Shown piece by piece: positions 6,597-13,435 of a stretch of 13,435 bases of DNA. The stretch is from CAIPAT01 sp037144075 (GTDB lineage: Bacteria > Verrucomicrobiota > Lentisphaeria > Victivallales > Victivallaceae). A program made the translations under genes and the position numbers. The DNA lies in the NCBI GenBank assembly GCA_037144075.1, contig JBAWXM010000126.1, positions 1-13,435 on the forward strand. The letters are read 5' to 3'. How positions within the stretch are numbered: position 1 is the first letter of the stretch; each line of letters starts with the position of its first letter. The notes beneath the pieces are model-generated. The model worked only from the letters and a program-made list of their open reading frames with translations. It was not told the DNA's origin and did no database searches.

Positions 6597-7663
6597 AATG
6601 TGCTCAATTTTTTGATGGATTGATTTATTTTCTCTAAGCTATATTCTTTCAGAGACAGATTCAAGTCGTTTTTGTTGAGAAAGAATTTTTTGTCCCGGTC
6701 AAAATATCCCATGTAATGGCGGATCATGGTTTTCCACAGCATGTTGCGCAAGGTATAAAACCAGATCCGCGGCTTGAAAGTTTCGTCAACCGGGGAGATT
6801 GCTGAATAGGATTCCAGTAGAATTTCCATAAAATCCGGAGCATTGAAGCAGTTGACAATACCGAGATCATCCGCCGGGTCGCCGATTACCGCATCGTCCC
6901 AGTCAATTACCGCACTGATCTTCTCCGGCGTGCCGAGGATATTCCAGTAGGCGAAATCGCGGTGGAGCAATGAACCTTCTTTTATGTCAAGCCATGCTTT
7001 GCGGCGCTCGAAAATCTGCTCAATCCGCCGGATTGTTTCTGAATTTAAAATTTGATTATCCTGCAAATAGCCAAGATGTTTGTCCAGGCACTTGTTAAAG
7101 TAGGCCGCCCACGTCTGGTCACTGCCGCGGATTCGCTTTTCTTCGGACAAAACACCAATATCAATGAACCCGAATTGGGGATATTTATGCTGATGCTGCC
7201 TGGACAGAAACACTCCGGACTCACGGGCAATGCTGTGGAGGTTAAGTGTATTCTGCTGGTAAAACGTGTTCAATGACGGAGTTGCTAAAAATTCCATGAT
7301 CTGATAGCGCACCGGAAATTTTTTCAAATCCACGCTGGTGGTAAAGACCTTTGGCACCGGCATTGCCGATCTGCTCAGTTCCTCCATGATTGCGCTTTCG
7401 GCGAGCATGTAACAGTCTTCCGACAAACCGTCGTCAGTGCGCAGAAAAAACTTTGTTTCGCCGTTACTGAAATAATAGGCAAAATGGTTGCCGTCCACTT
7501 TCAAGTGATTAAATTCAACCGGTTCCTTCCCGAGGAAATCGAGCACGATAGACTTGGCTGCTGAAATTGAATTTGTTGAGTATTTATCGGCAAAATAGAG
7601 CGCCTTTTTTGATTCAACACTCAGCGCATGGTCGCATTTCCAGTAAAAAATATCACTGCGCAT
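6593..7663 (-). CDS. APH/choline-kinase-type phosphotransferase
   Basis: A 356-residue kinase with the aminoglycoside-phosphotransferase fold. The catalytic loop LLHRDFAYWNIL (His234, Asp236, Asn241) and the metal-binding motif AVIDWDDAVIGDPADDLG (Asp255, Asp257) are intact. The N-lobe has KFFLRTD at 71-77, where the usual ATP-binding lysine of this strand appears as Arg75 unless Lys71 serves, and an acidic helix AESAIMEEL at 88-96. The start ATG 7663 has a good GGAGAG six bases upstream that lies within the end of the preceding gene, and the two overlap by 11 bp. Members phosphorylate small molecules, including sugars (N-acetylhexosamine 1-kinase belongs to this fold). In a catabolic operon a sugar or sugar-derivative kinase is more likely than antibiotic resistance. 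The substrate is unknown. Confidence 0.78.
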   Translation of the reverse strand: MRSDIFYWKCDHALSVESKKALYFADKYSTNSISAAKSIVLDFLGKEPVEFNHLKVDGNHFAYYFSNGETKFFLRTDDGLSEDCYMLAESAIMEELSRSAMPVPKVFTTSVDLKKFPVRYQIMEFLATPSLNTFYQQNTLNLHSIARESGVFLSRQHQHKYPQFGFIDIGVLSEEKRIRGSDQTWAAYFNKCLDKHLGYLQDNQILNSETIRRIEQIFERRKAWLDIKEGSLLHRDFAYWNILGTPEKISAVIDWDDAVIGDPADDLGIVNCFNAPDFMEILLESYSAISPVDETFKPRIWFYTLRNMLWKTMIRHYMGYFDRDKKFFLNKNDLNLSLKEYSLEKINQSIKKLSTL

Positions 7664-8858
7664 TTAAACTCTCCAGCCTGGCGGAACGAGACTGTACTGC
7701 CGGATGTTTCAGCAGCACTTTGCATGAGACATCTTTTCCGGCAAGCACATCATCCTCCGTAAATACTGCCAGCAGGATTTCTCCAGATTCGCGTTTGCGG
7801 TCATACTGGACAAAAATGCGCCCGTCCGGAGCCTGGAACCCGTCCGGATAACTGACATCGCACCGTTCATCCAGCAATAATCCGCCCAGCCAGCTTGCAC
7901 CGTCATCTTTTGATATGTATGCGGTTAAATGCGAACGCCGTTCTGTTTCCATCGGGTTGGAATACTTTACCAGCAGCGCGTTGCCGGAGTCCAGTTTGGA
8001 GAAGAAAAATCTTGCGCTGGCACTGAAAAACGGGGTTTTTGCTGGAACGCTCCATGTATTGCCTTCGTCAAACGATTCACTTTGCGTCATGCCGTGGCCG
8101 TCACGCATATACATCAGCAGACTACAGTCTTTACGCTCAAGTATCATTGGTTCATCGAACGTGCGGTCGAATAAATTGGAAACATGTCCGCGCAACTGCC
8201 AGCTTCCGCCTTGATCGGTCGAGGCGAGGATATTGCCGCCGCGCCGTTCATCGAGTTCATGAAACAGTTTGCTTTGTCCCCAGAAAGAGTGATGGTCCTG
8301 CTCTACAGACATAATACAACGAGTCCAAAGCGCAACCGGTAGAAGCCATGTGCCGTTTTTGAGTACAGTCGGTTTGTTCAATGCCGCGCCGTGCCAGAGC
8401 CTGACTGGAGTTGACCATTCAGGAATGTCATCGTCGGGATTTTCACAGATTGACTGCCATACGCCGCCGCGTCCGTCATTGAAGCCGAGGCTTTGCATGA
8501 CAAAGAGAAATAATCTGCCGTCCGGAGCCGTCCACAGATTGCCGACCAGAGCGGAAATATGCACGCCGCCCGGGATAAATCCAGGATCGATGATGAAGTC
8601 CGGCCTGGAAAAGATTTTACCATCGTCATCGCTGTGTGCCAGCAGCATTACTGCGCCGTCGCCATCCTCGTTGCCGAACCAGGCAAGCCATATTCTCCCG
8701 CCGGGAGTTCGTGCCATGCCGCAACTCATCGTATAGTCATCAACTTCCGGGTAGTAGCGTAACGGAACATCTGGATTAATAGCCGGCGAAATCAATGTAT
8801 ATTTCAAGCTTGCTTCCAAATAGCGGTCATACAACTCCGGATCAAAAGTTCTAGCCAT
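7653..8858 (-). CDS. BNR-repeat / sialidase-fold protein (BNR_2-like), probable exo-glycosidase
   Basis: A 401-residue beta-propeller protein. Four Asp-box-like motifs are visible at the expected blade spacing: SDDDGKIF (76), STDQGGSW (213), SFDEGNTW (262) and SKDDGASW (316). The segments IWLAWFGNEDGDG (about 56-68), NKPTVLKNGTWLLP and SYPDGFQAPDGRIFVQYD match the pattern of the BNR_2 neuraminidase-like family common in Planctomycetes and Lentisphaerota. I see no (F/Y)RIP motif, which carries a catalytic-triad arginine in true GH33 sialidases, so sialic acid may not be the substrate. ATG 8858 is preferred because GGAGA lies five bases upstream. The ATG at 8870 (four residues longer) lies inside that ribosome site and has none of its own. 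There is no signal peptide. It starts 15 bp after the regulator gene. Confidence 0.78.
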   Translation of the reverse strand: MARTFDPELYDRYLEASLKYTLISPAINPDVPLRYYPEVDDYTMSCGMARTPGGRIWLAWFGNEDGDGAVMLLAHSDDDGKIFSRPDFIIDPGFIPGGVHISALVGNLWTAPDGRLFLFVMQSLGFNDGRGGVWQSICENPDDDIPEWSTPVRLWHGAALNKPTVLKNGTWLLPVALWTRCIMSVEQDHHSFWGQSKLFHELDERRGGNILASTDQGGSWQLRGHVSNLFDRTFDEPMILERKDCSLLMYMRDGHGMTQSESFDEGNTWSVPAKTPFFSASARFFFSKLDSGNALLVKYSNPMETERRSHLTAYISKDDGASWLGGLLLDERCDVSYPDGFQAPDGRIFVQYDRKRESGEILLAVFTEDDVLAGKDVSCKVLLKHPAVQSRSARLESLNAQ

Positions 8859-8873
8859 GATATTCTCCATATT

Positions 8874-9497
8874 TTATAAAGGTTGGATATGATTAATAAT
8901 TAAAATCTTCAAATTCTCGCAATCCCCGTTTTGCAGGTATTTCATCATTGCTCGATGGTCATCAACTGATTTACTGATTGCGGCGGAGTTTAGAAATTTA
9001 TTGCGGTATTTCCGGTCGAACATCATTGTTATCACCTGTGAGAAGACCTTTAATACCCGGTTCCCGGTAATATCCATCAGCGTTAAATGGAATTCCAGAT
9101 CCAGGGCATCGGCTTTTTCCGGATTATCCAGAGACTGTTCCATCGAGTCGATTAAAGCATTCAGCCGGTCAATCAAAACCGGAGTTGCCAGTTTTATTAG
9201 AAGCGGAACTTGCGCCAGTTCAAGAAACAGCCGGGTCTCTTTCAGCTCTTCAAACCCTATTCCGGCGATCTGCAGTTGCAAACTCAAGGTTTCGCCAATA
9301 TCGCCGGCGCTTGGCGCTTTGACAAAAGTTCCGCGTTTAGTGCAGCGTTCCAGAACTCCAAGCATTGTAAGGTGACTGATAATTTCGCGGATGGTTCCGC
9401 GCGAAACTTTGAATTTGGCTGCCAGTTCCGGTTCATTGGGCAGTTTATCGCCGATATTGAGTGTTGTGATATATTTTTTTACTGTCTTTAATAACAT
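8874..9497 (-). CDS. GntR-family transcriptional regulator, FadR/FCD subfamily
   Basis: A 207-residue DNA-binding regulator and the first gene of the leftward operon. Residues 1-60 form the GntR winged helix: GDKLPNEPELAAKFKVSRGT leads into the recognition helix, and RCTKRGTFV is the wing. Residues 80-207 form the all-helical FCD ligand domain, with likely metal ligands Asp133 and His137 (LDLEFHLTL), His181 (DDHRAMM) and His203 near the C-terminus. The N-terminus is about 8-10 residues shorter than usual, but an in-frame TAA lies upstream of ATG 9497 and no alternative start intervenes. GAAGG is 13 bases from the ATG, a long spacing. FCD regulators usually bind a pathway sugar acid and repress their own operon. 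The palindrome at 9543-9558 is the likely operator. Confidence 0.88.
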   Translation of the reverse strand: MLLKTVKKYITTLNIGDKLPNEPELAAKFKVSRGTIREIISHLTMLGVLERCTKRGTFVKAPSAGDIGETLSLQLQIAGIGFEELKETRLFLELAQVPLLIKLATPVLIDRLNALIDSMEQSLDNPEKADALDLEFHLTLMDITGNRVLKVFSQVITMMFDRKYRNKFLNSAAISKSVDDHRAMMKYLQNGDCENLKILIINHIQPL

Positions 9498-9528
9498 GTT
9501 ATAAAAATATCCTTCATTTGTTTAACAT

Positions 9529-9557
9529 AATATTGTATATAGTTTGACAATAGTCAA
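9529..9557 (-). promoter_or_regulatory. Possible promoter of the GntR-to-GH31 operon
   Basis: On the minus strand TTGACT (9557-9552) is followed after 17 bp by AATATT (9534-9529). A closer -10 match, TACAAT (9537-9532), has only a 14-bp spacer. The -35 lies inside the inverted repeat at 9543-9558, consistent with autorepression. The match is moderate only. Confidence 0.35.
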
Positions 9558-9558
9558 A
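9543..9558. promoter_or_regulatory. Candidate GntR operator (perfect 6-bp arms)
   Basis: TTTGACAATAGTCAAA has perfect arms TTTGAC and GTCAAA around AATA. It sits 46 bp upstream of the regulator start and overlaps the predicted -35. Length and placement fit a dimeric GntR-family site. Binding is inferred from position, not shown. Confidence 0.5.
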
Positions 9559-9628
9559 TGAACTGAAATAAATCCAGCGGAAAAAATCATTTCGGTGTTT
9601 CTTTCTGAGTATTCATTGATAGCATTGA

Positions 9629-9657
9629 TTGCATCATTATGCACAAAAGAGTATTTT
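9629..9657 (+). promoter_or_regulatory. Possible promoter of the heptosyltransferase gene
   Basis: TTGCAT (9629-9634) is followed after 17 bp by TATTTT (9652-9657), each a 4/6 consensus match. It lies in the divergent 200-bp region shared with the leftward operon, about 45 bp before the start codon. Confidence 0.25.
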
Positions 9658-9701
9658 ATAGAGAGTTAAAAGTCTAAAACAAAATAAGAGACTGTATTGT
9701 G

Positions 9702-10802
9702 ATGAGTAAAGATGTAAAAATAACCAAGCCTGATCTGGCGTCGGCGCCTTCATTTCCGGTGACTCCGCTTGATGTGCGGCGTTTGAAAGACGGGATTGCA
9801 GTGCGCGTTCCCAATTGGCTCGGCGATGCAATAATGACACTGCCGGCATTGATGCAGTTGAAGAAAATTATGCCTGAGGGCTGCGGTATGTTTGTAATCT
9901 GCCCCGCCGCACTGACTGATCTATTTAATGCATTACCGATGGTAGATGCTGTTTTGCCGATAGGACTGGCGCATCGGGCATGGACGTCTGAAGAGATTAA
10001 CCGAATCAGGAGATTGTGCGCCGGGGCTGGAATATTATTCAATAATTCGCTGCGCGATACCATTCATTTACGGCTTGCCGGCATTAAGCCGCTGTACGGA
10101 GCTGCTGCAAGGGGGCGCGGGTTTCTGTTAAAGAGAAGCTTTAAATTTCCGCGGCGGAAGGATTATGTGTTGAATGAACTGCATCATGCGAACAAGTATT
10201 TGTCCATGGTCAAGGCGCTTGGGGCGCCGGACTGGAATGGAGAATTGCCGGAATTCAATATTACCCCGGAGTTTGAACTGCTGCGTCCTGAACTGCAGAT
10301 GTTATGCAGGCATCCGCGTCTTTTGACGATGGCGGCCGGCGCCGCATACGGCAGTTCCAAGCGCTGGGATTCAGCCAGTTTCAAGACTGTGGCAGGATGG
10401 TGGATCGGGCAGGGGGGGATTGCCGCTGTGCTGGGGTCAGCGAAAGAACGTGACATGTGCCAGGAGGCGGTTGCCGGGCTGGATCCGGACAAGTCATTCA
10501 ATCTGGCCGGGAAAACTGATATGCCTGAACTTATGCATTTGCTGAACCACGCGGCTGTATGTGTAGCCAATGATAGCGGCATTATGCATCTGGCGGCGGC
10601 GCTGGGCTGTCCCGGCATCGCGATTTTCGGCCCGACCGATCACTCCGCCACTTCGCCGATTTCTGCAAGCTGGAAGATTGTATACCGGAAACAGCCGTGC
10701 GCTCCGTGCTTTAAGCGGGAATGTCCGAAAGGCAGTCCGGAATGTATGACTGCCATCACGCCGCAGATGGTTATAGCAGAACTTGAAAAGATGAATTATT
10801 AA
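9702..10802 (+). CDS. ADP-heptose:LPS heptosyltransferase (GT9, heptosyltransferase II-like)
   Basis: A glycosyltransferase of 366 residues that would add heptose to the LPS inner core at the cytoplasmic face of the inner membrane. GT9 signatures, numbered from ATG 9702, are VPNWLGDAIMTLPAL near residue 37 (acceptor side), AAGAAYGSSKRWD near 211, NDSGIMHLAAALGCPGIAIF near 290 (ADP-heptose site), and the cysteine-bearing tail PCAPCFKRECPKG with ECM, which is characteristic of heptosyltransferase II. About 30 residues precede the first beta-strand, longer than in E. coli WaaF. GTG 9699 is an alternative start, with AAGAG 8 bases before it against 11 for the ATG. The gene ends TAA 10800-10802, sharing two bases with the stop of the convergent gene. 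It looks like an independent housekeeping gene. Confidence 0.87.
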   Translation: MSKDVKITKPDLASAPSFPVTPLDVRRLKDGIAVRVPNWLGDAIMTLPALMQLKKIMPEGCGMFVICPAALTDLFNALPMVDAVLPIGLAHRAWTSEEINRIRRLCAGAGILFNNSLRDTIHLRLAGIKPLYGAAARGRGFLLKRSFKFPRRKDYVLNELHHANKYLSMVKALGAPDWNGELPEFNITPEFELLRPELQMLCRHPRLLTMAAGAAYGSSKRWDSASFKTVAGWWIGQGGIAAVLGSAKERDMCQEAVAGLDPDKSFNLAGKTDMPELMHLLNHAAVCVANDSGIMHLAAALGCPGIAIFGPTDHSATSPISASWKIVYRKQPCAPCFKRECPKGSPECMTAITPQMVIAELEKMNY

Positions 10803-12172
10803 TAACCGAAAGTGGCGTTATCGCTTTCCACATAATGCACTTTTAAGGAGCGGCAGTACGGACACCGCTGCGGCTTCATCAGTTCGACTTTTTCATGTCT
10901 GCTTAATTTGGTGTCGCTGATTATTGTTTTTTCTGTATTTAATTTGGGGAAATATTTGCCGCAATCTTCGCATTGCCAGGCATAACCGATTTTCCCTTTG
11001 CATTTGGCGCATACTTCGTCGTCGGGGTCAATAATACTTCGGATTTCGCGAAGATTACATTTTGTGCACAAGACATGAAGCTGGTATGCAGGCGGATCAT
11101 CTTTCGGCCTGAAAAGTCCGTCTGTCAGATAGAGCAGTCCTGTCAACCCCAGCAGAATTATGATATAGGTGAAAACTCTTTTTGGAATCCAGCGAAAAAT
11201 GCCAAACTGCGCAAGCCAGTCAATTACGACAGAACCCCATGAAAAAAGGATATTGTTACTCGGCAATTTGATAATATATTTTACCATCATGGTTACTGTT
11301 TTGGTCATTTCGATGGTTGTGTGAGTTTTTTCAATTTCAGGTTCAATCCGCTGGACATTGCCGGAATCAGAGTCCTTTCCTGCATTGACTCCCTGGAACG
11401 GAGTTGCTTCTCCCCCGTTTTTTGTCGATTGATCTTTTTCCTGAACCGTACGTTGAGTAGTTGTAGTTTTGACTGGTATATGGTCAAACATACTTTCCGG
11501 TGCATTTTTCGAAGGTTCATATATGGATGGATTAATGTCGGCTGGTACTGTTGATGCAGTTTTATTTATAGCCGGTTCTGATTTTTTCGTTACTGTCGGA
11601 TCATTCCCCTGTTTCTGTCCGAACAGATCTTTGGGCGGCGCATTTTCAGACTCTTTCGGAACAGGGAAAGTGCTCCTGCATCTGGTGCATTCAACACGCT
11701 GTCCGGCAAGCTCCTTATCCAGCCGGTATTTTACTCCGCAGGCTTTGCACCAGAAAACAATAGTGTCATCAGGTTTTTCGGATCTCTTTGCCAGTGATTC
11801 AGACTTGACCGGCACAACCATGTTTTTATTACATTTGGCGCATTCCGCCACCTGTCCGGCGAGTTCCCGCGGCAGACGGTACTTCTGCTGGCATATTTTG
11901 CAACGGAAGATGATATCATCGGCCGCACCATTTTTTGCTGTGGCGGAGACTATCTGGACTTTTTGAATTTTATCCAGGACGTTGAGCCCCTGGACAGGCA
12001 TGGCCCGTTTTATCGTCCTGGATTTATGGGATGCATTATCCTGCGGCATCTGCGATTCTTTCGGAACCTGCATTGCAGCTCCGCATCGCAGGCATTCTGA
12101 AACCTGTCCGGCCCATTGATCTTCCAGTTCGTATTTCTGGTTGCAATTCTTGCAGCGGAATCTTATACCCAT
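10799..12172 (-). CDS. Multi-zinc-ribbon single-pass membrane protein of unknown function
   Basis: A 457-residue protein not matched to a named family. Three tandem copies of one zinc-ribbon unit occupy residues 5-39, 89-123 and 140-174. Each follows F-x-C-K-x-C-x-x-K-Y-x-L, then AGQ, then E-C-x-[RK]-C, closing near V-P-[VK]-[KS]. The cysteines are C7/C10/C27/C30, C91/C94/C111/C114 and C142/C145/C162/C165 (first copies' second half varies slightly). A low-complexity Ser/Thr/Lys/Glu linker follows (175-300). A hydrophobic helix at about 333-350 is probably membrane-spanning. The tail has two more ribbon-like cysteine sets, C369/C372/C388/C391 and C401/C404/C437/C440. The upstream site is weak (GGGA about 10 bases before the ATG). 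It lies 57 bp after the prepilin-like gene on the same strand, so co-transcription is plausible. Confidence 0.72.
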   Translation of the reverse strand: MGIRFRCKNCNQKYELEDQWAGQVSECLRCGAAMQVPKESQMPQDNASHKSRTIKRAMPVQGLNVLDKIQKVQIVSATAKNGAADDIIFRCKICQQKYRLPRELAGQVAECAKCNKNMVVPVKSESLAKRSEKPDDTIVFWCKACGVKYRLDKELAGQRVECTRCRSTFPVPKESENAPPKDLFGQKQGNDPTVTKKSEPAINKTASTVPADINPSIYEPSKNAPESMFDHIPVKTTTTQRTVQEKDQSTKNGGEATPFQGVNAGKDSDSGNVQRIEPEIEKTHTTIEMTKTVTMMVKYIIKLPSNNILFSWGSVVIDWLAQFGIFRWIPKRVFTYIIILLGLTGLLYLTDGLFRPKDDPPAYQLHVLCTKCNLREIRSIIDPDDEVCAKCKGKIGYAWQCEDCGKYFPKLNTEKTIISDTKLSRHEKVELMKPQRCPYCRSLKVHYVESDNATFGY

Positions 12173-12229
12173 TGTAGTCTGTCCCAGTGTCAGTATTGAT
12201 TTAGCTTATGTCTGTTATTAAAGCGCTGG

Positions 12230-13240
12230 TTAATAATGATGTTCCTGCCCCATCATAAATTGCCCGCGTATTTCGCTGTCTTGAAGCGCCCGCCTGTATA
12301 TGATGAACTCATCGATTCTACCTTTGAAGAAACAACCTAAATAACCTTCCCCGCTGTTTTGCCCATTCCAGAAGCGCATTGCACCTAAAATTAATTTAGC
12401 GTTACAGTGTATGCCTTTGGCCAGGACATTGTTCGTCTGGCGTGATCCGTACAAGGCGTAACCGTTCCAGAATACATCCACTCTGTGATCGTTTATATTG
12501 CCGAGCCCAGGATTGGCGGGGCTTTTTTCCACTTTGTTCCGCAGCGTCATCATGTACCAGTGTGAAGTATCCATTTCTATGTTCGGACTCAGGCTTTTGC
12601 CATCTACACTCCAATATTTGTCGTCATAACCGACACAGGTGCGGGATACATCTATTTCGAACAGTGCCTTGTACGGCGGTATCGGCGGTTTTGCATTCGG
12701 ATTCCCAGGATAAGTGGTATTATCATAGTACATATCATACTGGGCATACTGGTCGGCGTAAGATTTGCAGTACGGAGTTGACCATTTTTCGAATTTATCA
12801 AACTTCAACCAGATGATAATGGTAAAATCATCTTCTTCGCCGAAATCAATGGCGTCACTCTTGGGTATTTCCACAATAGTGGTTCCATCGAAGCGCAATG
12901 CTCTTTTGCCCTTCCACCAGCGTCCCTTCACCCAGTCTCCGTTTTTTGAAACAAAATTATTGCTTTTGATTACGCCATAGTAGTCTTTGGCATTGAATTT
13001 AATATTTTCATTGCCAGCCGCGGTATTGGTAAGAATGGAGCCTTTGCCTTCCTGGAAATTGAAGTTGATCACACAGGTTGGGTCGGAACTGCATTGTTTA
13101 TTGAAACCCAGCCAGCGGACAAAACGTGCTTTCTCGCGAGACTCATTAAATGCCGGCAGAAGCATATTTATAATGATGACAACGATACATATTACGAACA
13201 GTATTTCAAGGAGAGTGTAATTATTTCTTCGAATTTGCAT
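12230..13240 (-). CDS. Prepilin-like protein with LamG (concanavalin A-like) domain
   Basis: A 336-residue protein. The N-terminus MQIRRNNYTLLEILFVICIV (residues 1-20) and the following IIINMLLPAFNESREKAR form a type IV prepilin/pseudopilin leader and hydrophobic helix with the conserved Glu at +5 (Glu12). A LamG/jelly-roll domain follows: ALRFDGTTIVEIPKSD, DFGEEDDFTIIIWLKF, and near the end GRIDEFIIYRRAL. This prepilin-LamG design is abundant in Lentisphaerota. The residue before the expected cleavage point is Asn7, not Gly, and +1 is Tyr, not Phe. I chose ATG 13240 because AAGGA lies nine bases upstream. A TTG at 13249 overlaps that site. Probable role: a minor pseudopilin or surface-displayed carbohydrate-binding protein. 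Confidence 0.82.
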   Translation of the reverse strand: MQIRRNNYTLLEILFVICIVVIIINMLLPAFNESREKARFVRWLGFNKQCSSDPTCVINFNFQEGKGSILTNTAAGNENIKFNAKDYYGVIKSNNFVSKNGDWVKGRWWKGKRALRFDGTTIVEIPKSDAIDFGEEDDFTIIIWLKFDKFEKWSTPYCKSYADQYAQYDMYYDNTTYPGNPNAKPPIPPYKALFEIDVSRTCVGYDDKYWSVDGKSLSPNIEMDTSHWYMMTLRNKVEKSPANPGLGNINDHRVDVFWNGYALYGSRQTNNVLAKGIHCNAKLILGAMRFWNGQNSGEGYLGCFFKGRIDEFIIYRRALQDSEIRGQFMMGQEHHY

Positions 13241-13325
13241 AACAAACAATCCTTATGACATTTCAGACCAAACCAGTTTGCTCTTATACAATGGATATAG
13301 AGTCCTAACCATTAATATAATCTTT

Positions 13326-13354
13326 ATTGTAGTATAATTCTATATTCATAACAA
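13326..13354 (-). promoter_or_regulatory. Possible promoter of the prepilin-LamG / zinc-ribbon pair
   Basis: On the minus strand TTGTTA (13354-13349) is followed after 17 bp by TACAAT (13331-13326), 4/6 and 5/6 matches. The start would be about 80 bp upstream of ATG 13240. The whole stretch 13290-13380 is very AT-rich, which raises the chance rate. Confidence 0.35.
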
Positions 13355-13435
13355 TAAAAGTATAATCATTTTAAACTGTGACAGCAATTCCGAATGAAAT
13401 TACATCTGCATTTCAAATTGCCATATGTCAGAAAT

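Noticed and set aside
6593..7663. Aminoglycoside resistance gene
   Set aside because: Only fold-level motifs support it, and its overlap with operon neighbours points to metabolism.
5841..8858. Canonical sialic acid catabolism operon
   Set aside because: The BNR protein has no RIP motif and there is no NanA-type lyase, ROK kinase or GlcNAc-6-P deacetylase. The aldolase is HpcH/HpaI, a different fold family from NanA.

Overview
This window looks like chromosomal DNA from a Gram-negative bacterium of the PVC superphylum, most likely Lentisphaerota (Victivallis-like). That assignment is inference. It rests on a prepilin-type leader fused to a LamG domain, a sodium:solute symporter with a C-terminal extension, a cytosolic glycan-catabolism operon headed by a FadR-type GntR regulator, and an LPS heptosyltransferase-like GT9 gene.

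Layout. Positions 1-107 hold the 3' end of an unidentified gene. Positions 403-2361 (+) encode an SSS-family symporter preceded by a strong bipartite palindrome (298-348). Positions 2362-3559 are about 1.2 kb without an intact gene. This stretch carries a 497-bp element with imperfect terminal inverted repeats and an 8-bp near-perfect target duplication (2491-2987), a cluster of short hairpins including a REP/BIME-like inverted pair, a second nested inverted repeat (2370-2384/3031-3045), and a frameshifted fragment that resembles a transposase N-terminus (3223-3407).

Positions 9497 down to 3560 (-) form a compact five-gene operon. In transcription order it reads GntR/FCD regulator, BNR/sialidase-fold protein, APH-type kinase, HpcH/HpaI-type aldolase and GH31 alpha-glycosidase. 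The genes overlap or sit 15-64 bp apart. None of the four enzymes has a visible signal peptide, so imported oligosaccharides or glycosides are probably processed in the cytosol. The nearby convergent symporter is a plausible importer. A 16-bp inverted repeat (9543-9558) overlaps the predicted operon promoter and is a good candidate operator for the regulator.

Positions 9702-10802 (+) encode the heptosyltransferase II-like GT9 enzyme. It converges, with overlapping stop codons, on a leftward pair. That pair is a membrane protein with five predicted zinc ribbons (12172 to 10799) and a prepilin-like LamG protein (13240 to 12230) whose leader cleavage site is atypical.

The most unusual parts are the catabolic operon, whose kinase/aldolase/BNR combination matches no textbook sugar pathway I can name, and the palindrome-rich mobile-element graveyard at 2370-3410.
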